From JAAYGT01 sp050252075 (GTDB lineage: Bacteria; Pseudomonadota; Gammaproteobacteria; Burkholderiales; Burkholderiaceae_B): 46,902 nt of DNA. Every line of letters starts with the position of its first letter. Position 1 is the first letter of the stretch. The notes beneath the pieces are model-generated. The model was not told the DNA's origin. It ran no database searches and worked only from the letters and a program-made list of their open reading frames with translations. The DNA lies in NCBI GenBank assembly GCA_050252075.1, contig JBFWLP010000014.1:1-46902 (forward strand), read 5' to 3'. The position numbers and the translations under genes were made by a program. Shown here one piece after another: positions 1 to 8,368 of the stretch.

Positions 1-561
1 GTCGGCGGTAACGAGCTTGTTCACCAACCCCAGTTCCAGTGCCCGTTGTGCACTCAGGCTGTCTTCGCCCAGATCAATCATTTCCTTGGCGACTTTCGGG
101 CCCACAAACCAGGGCAGCAACAGTGCCACAATGCCGGCGCCGAATTTAAGTTCGGGCTCGCCAAACACCGCCGTATCCACGGCAATCGACAGATCGCAAC
201 CCAGCATCAGCTCGAAGCCGCCCGCCAGCGCCGGACCATTGACCGCCGCGATGGTGGGTTTGCTCAGGTTCCAGAACGACATAATGCCCTTGAAATCGGC
301 TTCCAGCAGCGGCACCCAGTCTTTGACGCCCTGCGGCATGGCGTCGGCCTGGTCTTTCAAATCGAACCCCGCATTGAAGGCCGGGCCCGCCCCGGTGACC
401 ACCACGCATTTGAGCGCGGTGTCAGCTTCCATGCGGGTGCACAAGTCGTCCAGCTCTTTGAGCATGGACTGGCTCATGGCATTGGCCCGGCGCGGCCGGT
501 TGAAGGTGACCAGACCAATACCGTCTTCTTTCACTTCATACAACAAATTCTCGTACTGCAT
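1..561 (-). CDS. enoyl-CoA hydratase/isomerase family protein (3' end cut by window)
   Basis: This crotonase-fold protein is translated from an ATG at 561 and stays open to base 1, giving 187 residues with the C-terminus outside the window. A GGAGA ribosome site lies just upstream of the start. The oxyanion-hole stretch (VTGAGPAFNAGFDLK, about residues 56-69) and the catalytic regions are present. Both classical glutamates are kept: E117 in GGFELMLGCD and E137 in FGEPELKFG, 20 residues apart as in rat crotonase. It is therefore likely a genuine hydratase or isomerase acting on an acyl-CoA, unlike the two other crotonases in this window. It lies 26 bp behind the MFS gene as the last visible gene of the long minus-strand operon. 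The exact substrate cannot be read from sequence. Confidence 0.9.
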   Translation of the reverse strand, partial: MQYENLLYEVKEDGIGLVTFNRPRRANAMSQSMLKELDDLCTRMEADTALKCVVVTGAGPAFNAGFDLKDQADAMPQGVKDWVPLLEADFKGIMSFWNLSKPTIAAVNGPALAGGFELMLGCDLSIAVDTAVFGEPELKFGAGIVALLLPWFVGPKVAKEMIDLGEDSLSAQRALELGLVNKLVTAD

Positions 562-587
562 CGTTGTCTCCATCCCAGATAAAGCGA

Positions 588-1790
588 TTACTTATTGCCA
601 TTGGCAAGCCGGTTGGCGTCGGGCTGATAGCGCAGCCGCCACATGGACAACACGCCCAGAAATGGCCCGATCGCAAGAAAAACAAAGGCATAACGCCACG
701 TAAGCCAATCGACCATCCACGGCATGAGCTGGATGGTGAGTGACGTTAACAAGAATCCCAGACACGTCTGTACGGTCAGCATGCTGCCGACCAGATCCGG
801 CTCCGAGAGCTCGGCGACAGCGGCCGAAAACTGGGCGGAATCGGCCACCACCGACACGCCCCAGATGATGGCAACCATCATCATGAAGACAGGCCCGATA
901 TCGACCGTCAGCCCGATGGTTGCCGCACATGTACCACTAATGGCCATGGCCACCATGGTGACGGTAGTGCGCCCAAACTTGTCGGCCAGCAAACCGGCCG
1001 CAATGCACCCCACCGCGCCACTGGCCACGACAATGAAGGTCATCATGGCCGGGTCGGCCCACGAAGGCGGGTGGCCGCCCTGCCGCAAGCCCCATACCAG
1101 AAAGGCTCCGATCCAGGCCCACATGGCATACAGCTCCCACATATGACCCAGATACCCGCCGTTGGCCAGCAAAATGGACCGGCGGCGCAGCATGCCGATC
1201 ACCAACGCCGGCTTGAACTTGCCGGCCTTGCGATGGCCCGGCCCCAGGCCGATGCCCAAAATGGCAATGCCGCCGATCAGGGTGCTGATCGACGCCGTAC
1301 CGATCACGGTGCGCCAGTCGAGTGCGCTGAGCGATGTGAACAAATGCGGCAATGACGAACCCAGGGTAACGGCGCCCACCAGCGCACCGATCATCAGCCC
1401 CATGTTGCGGGTGGCCCAACCGGCGGCCATTTTCATGCCCACGGGGTAAATGCCGGCCATGATGAAGCCCGTAAAGAAACGCAGCGCCACCGTGGACGGA
1501 TCGTTGAACCCCACCCACAGGATCAATGCGTTGATGGCGCTGCCCAGCAGGGCGCAGGCCGCAAAGTAGCGGCGCGGATCAAAACGGTCGGCCAGCCCCA
1601 GATAGGCACTGGTCAATGTACCGGCCACAAAACCCAACTGCACGGCGGCGGTGAGCAATGAGCCCCGTTCCGCCGTGATTTCACCGATACTGATCAAATT
1701 GGGTACCGCCGCCGACGCGGAGAACCACAGCGTCATGCATGCAATCTGGCAAAAGACAATCAGGCTGATCGACCACGCTTTATTGTTCAT
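588..1790 (-). CDS. MFS transporter
   Basis: A 400-residue membrane protein with about twelve hydrophobic segments and the usual MFS inter-helix pattern, including a basic loop with DRFDPRRYF after helix 2 and DKFGRTTV in the second half, both variants of the motif-A loop. Length is normal for a 12-helix MFS carrier. It starts 60 bp after the binding-protein gene and ends 26 bp before the crotonase gene, in the same direction as the liv operon, so it may provide a second import route or export an intermediate of the same pathway. The ribosome site before the ATG is weak. The transported molecule is unknown; placement in a CoA-ester catabolic operon suggests an organic acid. Confidence 0.9.
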   Translation of the reverse strand: MNNKAWSISLIVFCQIACMTLWFSASAAVPNLISIGEITAERGSLLTAAVQLGFVAGTLTSAYLGLADRFDPRRYFAACALLGSAINALILWVGFNDPSTVALRFFTGFIMAGIYPVGMKMAAGWATRNMGLMIGALVGAVTLGSSLPHLFTSLSALDWRTVIGTASISTLIGGIAILGIGLGPGHRKAGKFKPALVIGMLRRRSILLANGGYLGHMWELYAMWAWIGAFLVWGLRQGGHPPSWADPAMMTFIVVASGAVGCIAAGLLADKFGRTTVTMVAMAISGTCAATIGLTVDIGPVFMMMVAIIWGVSVVADSAQFSAAVAELSEPDLVGSMLTVQTCLGFLLTSLTIQLMPWMVDWLTWRYAFVFLAIGPFLGVLSMWRLRYQPDANRLANGNK

Positions 1791-1818
1791 GTCTTGTCAT
1801 TCGTTGCGCCGGCGGCAA

Positions 1819-1847
1819 CCGGCCGACGGGGTCGGCCGGCTTTTTTT
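1819..1847 (+). terminator. strong hairpin with T-tract oriented towards the + strand
   Basis: A 9-bp perfect inverted repeat (CCGGCCGAC, loop GGG, GTCGGCCGG) is followed on the plus strand by C and seven T. This is the shape of an intrinsic terminator for plus-strand transcription, yet both flanking genes are on the minus strand. In the sense direction of the operon the hairpin follows the binding-protein stop codon after seven A and has no T-tract. It could stop antisense transcription, or protect the 3' end of the upstream mRNA segment. Confidence 0.45.
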
Positions 1848-1850
1848 GCA

Positions 1851-3083
1851 TTACAACCCTTTACACCCGGTTTGGTCCAGCGGCACTTTCACCGCATCCC
1901 AGGCCAGATGCTCAAGCACTTTCCAGCCCACGGTTGCACCGTGCACCGCCGGGTTCAATACCACCGACTCCGACAGATACGTACCCACCGTACCCTGGTG
2001 GTCTTGCTTGCGGATGGCCAGCTTGCCAATCACGGTGTCGATCGATGTGGTTTCCAGCGAGGCGATGATATCTTCCGTCGACAGCGACTTGGCCTTTTCC
2101 ATGGCTTCCAGGGTCAGACGCATGCCGGCATAGGCCTGAATGGCTTGGGGACCGGGCACCTTCTTGTATTCCGCCACGTACTCTTTCACAAACCGTGCCA
2201 TCTCGGCATTGGTATCTTCCGTCATCCACGAACCGAACAGGCCGCCGGTAATCATGCCGGCCCCCGTTTCACCCAGGGCCTGCAGCATGGAATCGGGCAT
2301 TCCCAGAGGCGCGAGCATGAACTGCTTCAAGCCGAAACTGCGTGCCTGGCGGATAAAGCCGGGCATATCGTCGCCCACTGCCAGGGCCAGATAAATGGCG
2401 TCCGCGCCGCTGGCCTGAATTTGTGAAATGGCACTGGACCAGTCGGCGGTGCCCATGGACCGTCCCGCTTCGCCAATAATCTTGATACCCGGAATACGGG
2501 CAAATTCAGCCTTGTTACTCTGACCCCAAACGAAGTCGTGGAAAACCACAAACCATTTTTTCTCCAGCAGGTCGGGGCGCTTTTTCATCAGAATGGCGTT
2601 GGCGCGGCCGACCATGGCATCGTTCGGGTTCGTACGGAACAGAAACTTGCTGCACTGGTCACCTGTGGTTTGCACGGCTTGCGAGTTCGTCGTCACAATG
2701 GGCACGTTCAGGCGGGCCGCCTGGGCGTTGATGCCCAGCACAACCGCGCTGCTTGCGCCACCCACCAGCAGCTTTGCCTTGTCCTGCAGCACCAGCTTCT
2801 GGGCTTTTCTCAGGCCGGTCGCGGCGTTGGCCTGAGTGTCCTCGACCACCAGACGTATTTTTTGTCCTTTCACGGTAGGCACGTTCTTGACGGCCATCTC
2901 GTAACCGTTCTTCATGTCTTCGCCCAGCGGCGCCAGACCACCGGTGGTCGGTACGAAGATGCCGATAGTGACATCTTCGGCCGCCATCGCCGGGGATGCC
3001 GCCCCCAGGGCCATGGCGGTGCACAAGGCCGCACCGGTTTTCAGCCAGAGCCGTTTCTGTTTGGAAAAATGAGTCGTTGCCAT
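1851..3083 (-). CDS. ABC transporter periplasmic substrate-binding protein (LivK/Peripla_BP_6 type)
   Basis: A 410-residue type I periplasmic binding protein. The first 35 or so residues form a Sec signal peptide (basic MATTHFSKQKRLWLK, hydrophobic core, ASPAMAA cleavage region). The mature part begins DVTIGIFVPTTGGLAPLGEDM, typical of the Leu/Ile/Val-binding family, which also binds aromatic and dicarboxylic acids. I chose the ATG at 3083 rather than that at 3101 because AGGAGA sits six bases before it. It is the only binding protein near livHMGF and presumably feeds that permease, although four genes separate them. A GntR gene lies 49 bp upstream. The ligand is probably the acid that the co-encoded CoA synthetase activates; that is inference. 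Confidence 0.92.
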   Translation of the reverse strand: MATTHFSKQKRLWLKTGAALCTAMALGAASPAMAAEDVTIGIFVPTTGGLAPLGEDMKNGYEMAVKNVPTVKGQKIRLVVEDTQANAATGLRKAQKLVLQDKAKLLVGGASSAVVLGINAQAARLNVPIVTTNSQAVQTTGDQCSKFLFRTNPNDAMVGRANAILMKKRPDLLEKKWFVVFHDFVWGQSNKAEFARIPGIKIIGEAGRSMGTADWSSAISQIQASGADAIYLALAVGDDMPGFIRQARSFGLKQFMLAPLGMPDSMLQALGETGAGMITGGLFGSWMTEDTNAEMARFVKEYVAEYKKVPGPQAIQAYAGMRLTLEAMEKAKSLSTEDIIASLETTSIDTVIGKLAIRKQDHQGTVGTYLSESVVLNPAVHGATVGWKVLEHLAWDAVKVPLDQTGCKGL

Positions 3084-3132
3084 CTTTTGTCTCCTGATCA
3101 TTGGAATATGAACAACTTCTACTGCAAAAAAT

Positions 3133-3912
3133 TCAGGTCACGTTACCTGCCTCCGTCACCCCGGTTTCGGCCCCCTTGGCGGGAACCAGTTTTGACTTGC
3201 ACGCGGCGGCGTCGTCAATAACGCGCAGCGTGGCGTCGTAAACGTCGTGAACCAGCTTGCGACCGGCCGCTTCGGCCTCGTCGGCCGCGCACCGGTCAAT
3301 GGCATCCACGATCTTCAGCCAGTTGCCTATCCACACCCGGCAGTTATCCGGGTTCAGCATGGCCCGTCGCGTGGTGGCCAGCGTTTGCCGGCCCAGCGAG
3401 AAAATGATCTTGCGCGCATAGCTGTTGCCGGCCGCCTGGGCCAGATACATGCTCATGCGATACAAGGCGGCAATAAACTGATCCACATTGTTTTCCAGCG
3501 CCTGCTGCACCGACAGCGAACCGGCATGCAGTGTGGCCAGGGTATCGCGCGACCGGTGGCACGCCAGCTCACGCGCAATGTAGCCGTACAGCACCGCACG
3601 CAGGGAAAATATTTCCTTGATGTCCTGTGCCGAAAGTTTGGTCACGATAGCGCCACGGCGCGGCCGGATTTCCACCAGGCCTTCGCTTTCCAGAATACGC
3701 AAGGCTTCACGCACCGGCCCGCGGCTGACCTGGAAATAGTTCTCGGCCAGTGTGGTTTCCAGCAAGGGATCGCCCGGTTCATAGACCCCGCGAATAATGT
3801 CCTCGCTCAACCGGGTGGCTATCTGCTCGGCCAGCGTCCAGGTTACTTTCGACGGATCGCCAAACGCCGCGATCAGCCACTTTGCGTCTTCTGCGCTGAG
3901 CTCATGTTTCAT
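3133..3912 (-). CDS. GntR-family transcriptional regulator with FCD domain
   Basis: A 259-residue regulator. An N-terminal winged helix (about residues 25-95: IATRLSEDIIRGVYEPGDPL, then SRGPVREALRILESEGLVEIRPRRGAIV) is followed by an all-helical FCD effector domain. In the FadR/FCD class this domain binds small carboxylic acids, often through a metal. AAGGA precedes the ATG at 3912. The gene lies inside the operon between the acyl-CoA synthetase and the binding protein, so it is the natural candidate for sensing the imported acid or its CoA ester. I could not identify its operator with confidence; the imperfect palindrome over the liv promoter is one candidate. Confidence 0.92.
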   Translation of the reverse strand: MKHELSAEDAKWLIAAFGDPSKVTWTLAEQIATRLSEDIIRGVYEPGDPLLETTLAENYFQVSRGPVREALRILESEGLVEIRPRRGAIVTKLSAQDIKEIFSLRAVLYGYIARELACHRSRDTLATLHAGSLSVQQALENNVDQFIAALYRMSMYLAQAAGNSYARKIIFSLGRQTLATTRRAMLNPDNCRVWIGNWLKIVDAIDRCAADEAEAAGRKLVHDVYDATLRVIDDAAACKSKLVPAKGAETGVTEAGNVT

Positions 3913-3968
3913 GGTTTTCCTTCAATCAGACAGCACCCGTCGATACGAACGGGTGCTGCCGGCGGCCG

Positions 3969-6116
3969 TCATGAGGCGTTGCGCCGGTTGGCCGACATGG
4001 TGTAAAGCGACGCATGCGCGCGCACCGCGCGACTGGTCGATGAAAAAACGGCTATCGATTTGGGCAACAAGGCCAGGCGTTGCCGGCGCACGAAATCGTC
4101 CAGCGTCTGATCGCCGGTACTGCGCAACACCAGCGACACACTGGGCCCGGCCGGATCCACATCGGCAACCGCCGCACAAATGGCGTTCAGCTCATCCAGG
4201 CCCTGCGACTCCTCGTCGACGAAGTCCATGATCGAGCCCATCTCGATATAAATAATCAAGCTATCCAGATGCGGATCGCGTTTCAGCAAATTGATGATGT
4301 CGCCAATGATCAGGCGGTCGCCGTCACGCAGGCCCCATACCGGGATATCGATCGGGTTGGCCACGCTGGTGCCCGGCACTCCGAAGCGTACCAGCGCCTT
4401 GCCCGACTCGGGCGACAGCGGAGGAATTTTCATGCCGGTACGGGCGGCCATATCCGACGACGTCACGCTGACCCCGCCACCGGAACCAAATATGCCCAGC
4501 CGGTTGCCCGACAGGTGTCCGTGTGCGTGATGAATCAGCAAGGCGTCCATCAGGTCGTCGAAGGTCTCCACCTGCAGCACGCCCGACTGCTTCACGGCCG
4601 CCGCCCACAGGGCGAAATCGGTTGCCAGGGCCGCCGTATGGCTGGAGGCGGCGGTCAACCCCTGTTCGGTGGTTCCGCCTTTCAGAAGAATGACCGGCTT
4701 GGTCATGCGCTGCGCCACCCGGAAGAACAGGCCAGGGTTACGCACCGACTCAACGTAAAAGGCGGCGGCGGTTGTTGCGGGGTCATTCTCGCAAAACAGC
4801 AGGTAATCGATCAGATCCAGATCGGTGCAGTTACCGGCCGACAATACCTGGCTGACGGCAATACCCTGCACCTTCGCACGCCGGATCACGTCGCTGGCAA
4901 ACGTGCCGCTTTGCGAAATGAACGTCACCCCTTTGGTCTGGGTGGGCAGATAGCGTACCGACCCCATGGACAATCGGCCCGTGGCCGAAAAGGTACCCAG
5001 GCAATTCGGGCCCACCATGCGCATGTCGGTGCCTTCCAGCGCCTTTTTCACACCTTCTTCCAGGTCTGCGCCGGTTGCACCATCTTCCCCTGTCCACTCG
5101 GTAAACCCGGCCGACAGCACCTGAACCACTTTCACGCCTTTTTGCTTGCACTGCGTGAGCATTTCGGCCACGCGGTTGGCTCCCACGGCAATATAGGCCC
5201 GATCCACTTCGCCGGGAATATCCAGAATCGACGCATACGCCTTGGCGCCGCAAATTTCAGGCGCTGTGGGGTGAATGGGGTAAATTTTTCCCGGGTAGCT
5301 GAAATCGACCAGGTTCTTGATCGCGCGATACCCCAGCTTTTGCTGGGCGGTGGAAGCCCCGATGAACGCTACGGATTTCGGCGTAAACAAAGCCGACATA
5401 CCGCCCAACCGGGACTTTCTGCGCTCGACCTCGCCGGCTTGCGCACCGGCCGAGTGTGCCTGCAGCGCCGAGTTCGGCATCAACTCTTCCACAACGGCAT
5501 CCACGGCCACGCAACGGTCGCCGTCGATCTTGATGGGATTCACATCCAGCTCCGCCAACACCCCTTTGGCCAGCATGCCATGCTCGCCCGCAACCGCCAG
5601 TACGTGCTGAACCAACGCCTTTTTGGCGGCCGCAGAAAGCGATACATGCATCAGCTGTTCCACGCCTTGTTCTACGAGTTGCACCGCCTGCTTTTCGGTC
5701 AGCGGCGACAGGGCCGCCGCAGGAGGAATACCTTTTTCGACATTCGAGCCGCCCGGCCCCAGCAATACCACGCCGCCGAACTGCGCATCCACCCGGGCGC
5801 CCAGGAAGACTTCAATATCGCCCGACACCATTTCTTCCAGAAGCACGCCATCGATGGCGGCCTGGGGATGAGACGCCCGGCACGCCGCCATAATGGCGTC
5901 AAAGCAGCTTGCCGCCTGGTCGGCCGGCACGTTCAGGCGAACCCCGCCGGCAGCCACTTTATGCACAATGTCCGCCGAAACAATTTTCATGACGAAGGGA
6001 CTGGACAGCGTGGCCGCATGGGCCCCGGCCTGTTGCGCGGTCTTCGCCACAAACGGGTCGGTGGTCGTGAACCCGTAACTCTTTAAAAACTGTTTCGACT
6101 CGATCTCGCTCTTCAT
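3969..6116 (-). CDS. acyl-CoA synthetase, ADP-forming (acetate--CoA ligase family, ATP-grasp first)
   Basis: A 715-residue fused NDP-forming acyl-CoA synthetase. The N-terminal 220 residues are an ATP-grasp domain (VMKIVSADIVHKVAAGGV near 45; LEEMVSGDIEVFLGARVD near 120; FGGVVLLGPGGSNVE). Next comes a CoA-binding Rossmann domain (SVAFIGASTAQQKLG onward) and the succinyl-CoA-synthetase-like ligase domains. The phosphohistidine segment is present (ASSHTAALA, His near 493). It should convert acid + ATP + CoA to acyl-CoA + ADP + Pi. The ATG at 6116 has AAGG nine bases upstream; an ATG three codons earlier has none properly spaced. It lies 27 bp after a crotonase gene in the liv operon, so it probably activates the imported acid. 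Substrate unknown. Confidence 0.93.
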   Translation of the reverse strand: MKSEIESKQFLKSYGFTTTDPFVAKTAQQAGAHAATLSSPFVMKIVSADIVHKVAAGGVRLNVPADQAASCFDAIMAACRASHPQAAIDGVLLEEMVSGDIEVFLGARVDAQFGGVVLLGPGGSNVEKGIPPAAALSPLTEKQAVQLVEQGVEQLMHVSLSAAAKKALVQHVLAVAGEHGMLAKGVLAELDVNPIKIDGDRCVAVDAVVEELMPNSALQAHSAGAQAGEVERRKSRLGGMSALFTPKSVAFIGASTAQQKLGYRAIKNLVDFSYPGKIYPIHPTAPEICGAKAYASILDIPGEVDRAYIAVGANRVAEMLTQCKQKGVKVVQVLSAGFTEWTGEDGATGADLEEGVKKALEGTDMRMVGPNCLGTFSATGRLSMGSVRYLPTQTKGVTFISQSGTFASDVIRRAKVQGIAVSQVLSAGNCTDLDLIDYLLFCENDPATTAAAFYVESVRNPGLFFRVAQRMTKPVILLKGGTTEQGLTAASSHTAALATDFALWAAAVKQSGVLQVETFDDLMDALLIHHAHGHLSGNRLGIFGSGGGVSVTSSDMAARTGMKIPPLSPESGKALVRFGVPGTSVANPIDIPVWGLRDGDRLIIGDIINLLKRDPHLDSLIIYIEMGSIMDFVDEESQGLDELNAICAAVADVDPAGPSVSLVLRSTGDQTLDDFVRRQRLALLPKSIAVFSSTSRAVRAHASLYTMSANRRNAS

Positions 6117-6143
6117 TGCGCTCATCCTTGTTACTTTGACGTT

Positions 6144-6905
6144 TTAAGCAAATCGCGGCGTGCGTTTTTCAAGAAATGCACGCATGCCCTCTTCCGCATC
6201 CGGCGCGTCCTGCAGACGCTTGCCCTCTTCCCATTCAAACCGCTCGGCGGCATCGACGCCCTGTCGCTCGGCAATTTCCAGCCCCTGTTTGATCGATCGC
6301 ACCACATCGAACGAGTTCGCTACGATCAGGCGCGCCATGGCCATGGCGCCGTCGAGCGCCTTGCCGGCAGGCGTGATCTGGTTCACAAAGCCCAGCCGGT
6401 GCGCCTCTTGGGCATCCATGACACGGGCGGTGACCAGCAGCTCGTGGGCAACGGCGCGCGGAATCAAGCCGGCCAGCCGGCTTAGTTGCCCGGCGATAGG
6501 CAGCAAACCGATGCGCGCACCCGGCGCGCAGAATCGGGCGTGCGCGTCGGCCACACGCATGTCGCAGGCTATCGACAAGATAAAGCCCGCCGCGTAAGCA
6601 TGGCCATTGATGGCGGCGATGGTGGGAGTACGCATGCGCAGCGGCGCAATGAACGGATCGTTCACTTCGGGATCCGAAGCATGTTCGCGATCCTGCAACA
6701 TCTCACGCAGATCATGGCCGCTGGAGAAGGCCTGCCCGCCGGCCCCCGTGATGATTATGCAGCGTACGCCCGGATCCTCCTCGGCGCGCTGCAGCTCGCG
6801 CCCCAGCGCCATCGTCATGTCGGCGCTGAAGGCATTGCGTCGCGACTCGTTCGCGATAGTAAGTACAACGATATGGTCGTGACGGGTGGATTCAATGGTG
6901 GCCAT
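6144..6905 (-). CDS. crotonase-fold protein lacking both classical catalytic glutamates
   Basis: A 253-residue crotonase superfamily member. The start at 6905 follows the livF stop by five bases, and GGAG overlapping that stop serves as ribosome site; an upstream in-frame start at 6980 would run far into livF and is unlikely. The CoA/oxyanion segment is normal (ITGAGGQAFSSGHDLRE, near residues 52-68). The two glutamates of enoyl-CoA hydratases are replaced: I109 in AAGFILSIACD and G129 in APGARIGLLP, 20 residues apart as expected. It closely resembles the other 253-residue crotonase at 16989-17750, which has the same replacements. It probably acts on the CoA ester made by the adjacent synthetase, but by chemistry other than ordinary hydration. 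Confidence 0.9.
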   Translation of the reverse strand: MATIESTRHDHIVVLTIANESRRNAFSADMTMALGRELQRAEEDPGVRCIIITGAGGQAFSSGHDLREMLQDREHASDPEVNDPFIAPLRMRTPTIAAINGHAYAAGFILSIACDMRVADAHARFCAPGARIGLLPIAGQLSRLAGLIPRAVAHELLVTARVMDAQEAHRLGFVNQITPAGKALDGAMAMARLIVANSFDVVRSIKQGLEIAERQGVDAAERFEWEEGKRLQDAPDAEEGMRAFLEKRTPRFA

Positions 6906-6910
6906 GGCGG

Positions 6911-7618
6911 CTACTCCACAGTGAGCATGGACGCGAGCTTTTCCGGGTCGGCATGCGCCTGTTCCCGCGTCATCTGGCAAACGATCTGCCCGTTTTCAAC
7001 AATGTAGAAATCATCGCCCACCGACATCGCCAGCGGCAGGCTCTGTTCTACCAGCACAATACCGATATTGCGGTCGCGTGCCGCCTCGATGGACAGCTTG
7101 ATCGCCTCGACATAGTTGGGCGCCAGACCCTCGGTGGGTTCATCCAGCAATATGTAGTCGGGGTTCGCCAGCATGGCGCGGGCCACGACCAGCATTTGCT
7201 GCTCGCCTCCGCTCAAGGTGCCTGCCTTCTGCTCCAGGCGCTCTTCAAGCCGGGGGAACAAGCGTGTGGCATCGTCGATGGTGAAATCATCGGCCCGCCC
7301 CGATGAGCGCATGGCGACACTCATGTTCTCCTGAACCGTCAGGCCCGAAAACACCTTGCGGTCTTCGGGAACCAGCGTCACGCCCATGCGCGCCCGCTTG
7401 TGGGTTTTACCTGTCAGCTCCTGACCGTTCAGGGTAATTTTCCCTTCCGTCCGGTCGACCAGACCCATAATGGCCCGCAAGGTCGTGGTTTTACCCATAC
7501 CGTTCAGCCCCAGCAAACACGCCACACGGCCCTGCGGTACCGATAGAGACAACCCGTGCAGGATCTGGCTGGTTCCGTAGAACGCCGATACGTTATCCAG
7601 TGCTAGTTCATTGCTCAT
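6911..7618 (-). CDS. livF: branched-chain amino acid-type ABC transporter ATP-binding protein LivF
   Basis: A 235-residue ABC ATPase of the LivF type. Walker A is GLNGMGKTT (37-45), the signature is LSGGEQQM (near 138), and Walker B is YILLDEPTEGLAP. Its ATG overlaps the livG stop (ATGA), showing translational coupling. It pairs with LivG to power the LivHM permease. The Liv family also imports aromatic acids, dicarboxylates and amides, so the name describes the family rather than proven substrate; the CoA synthetase and crotonase downstream argue for a carboxylic acid. Confidence 0.93.
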   Translation of the reverse strand: MSNELALDNVSAFYGTSQILHGLSLSVPQGRVACLLGLNGMGKTTTLRAIMGLVDRTEGKITLNGQELTGKTHKRARMGVTLVPEDRKVFSGLTVQENMSVAMRSSGRADDFTIDDATRLFPRLEERLEQKAGTLSGGEQQMLVVARAMLANPDYILLDEPTEGLAPNYVEAIKLSIEAARDRNIGIVLVEQSLPLAMSVGDDFYIVENGQIVCQMTREQAHADPEKLASMLTVE

Positions 7619-8367
7619 GTTGCAAAGCTCCCGTGCAGATAGGCCTTCTTCACGTTCTCGTCGTCACGAATCGCCTCGGGCTCGCCCTCGGCGATCACCC
7701 GGCCGTGCTGCATCACCGTGATCGTGTCGGAAAGCTTCATCACCATACCCACGTCGTGCTCAACCAGCACAACAGTCAGTCCCAGATCGTTGCGCAGCTT
7801 CTGGATCAACTGGCCGATACCCTCGCGGTCGCCGCGCGACATGCCGGCCAACGGCTCGTCCATCAGAATGAGCTTGGGCTTTAACGCCAGACCGATCGCG
7901 ATATCCAGTGCTCGCTGGTAGCCGTGCGCCAGGTTGTCCGCCACGGCATGCTCGTAGCGGGTCAGGCCCACGTCGGCCAGATAGCCCATGGCTTCGTCGC
8001 GAATATCGTCGGCCAGGGCTCGGGGCACGCGAATGCTGTAATTCATGCCACGGCGCGAGCGCACGGCCAGCAAAACGTTTTCCAGCACACCCAGTTTGCG
8101 GAAAATGCTGGTTCGCTGAAACGTTCTGACCACGCCGATCTTGGCCAGCCTGTCGGGCGACCAGCCGGTGATATCCTTGCCCATGAAACGGACGGTTCCC
8201 CCGGCCGGCGGAATAGCGCCGGTAATCAGGTTGAACAGCGTGGTTTTCCCTGCGCCGTTAGGGCCCAGAATGGAATGAATGGCATGTTCCTTGATACCGA
8301 TACTCACATCGGAGACTGCCTTCAAACCACCAAAATGGCGCGATAACCCATGCGTTTGCAAGATCAT
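7615..8367 (-). CDS. livG: branched-chain amino acid-type ABC transporter ATP-binding protein LivG
   Basis: A 250-residue ABC ATPase of the LivG type. Walker A is GPNGAGKTT (near 35-43), the signature segment is the variant LAHGYQRALDIA, and Walker B is LILMDEPLAGMS. The start at 8367 lies one base after the livM stop; a longer in-frame extension to 8583 would lie inside livM and is rejected. The C-terminus carries the family pattern GRVIAEGEPEAIRDDENVKKAYLG-like (here AYLHG). Cytoplasmic, partner of LivF. Confidence 0.93.
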   Translation of the reverse strand: MILQTHGLSRHFGGLKAVSDVSIGIKEHAIHSILGPNGAGKTTLFNLITGAIPPAGGTVRFMGKDITGWSPDRLAKIGVVRTFQRTSIFRKLGVLENVLLAVRSRRGMNYSIRVPRALADDIRDEAMGYLADVGLTRYEHAVADNLAHGYQRALDIAIGLALKPKLILMDEPLAGMSRGDREGIGQLIQKLRNDLGLTVVLVEHDVGMVMKLSDTITVMQHGRVIAEGEPEAIRDDENVKKAYLHGSFAT

Positions 8368-8368
8368 G

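Noticed and set aside
2571..2580. A third copy of the att-like sequence (GGTCGGGGCG, 10 of 11 bases)
   Set aside because: It lies inside the binding-protein gene in ordinary high-GC sequence and lacks the final base; taken as a chance match, and used as a caution for the island claim.
4080..6086. A 668-codon open frame on the plus strand opposite the ADP-forming ligase
   Set aside because: Its translation has no recognisable family and is rich in His, Arg and Gln, as expected from the antisense of a GC-rich gene; the minus-strand protein shows every family motif.
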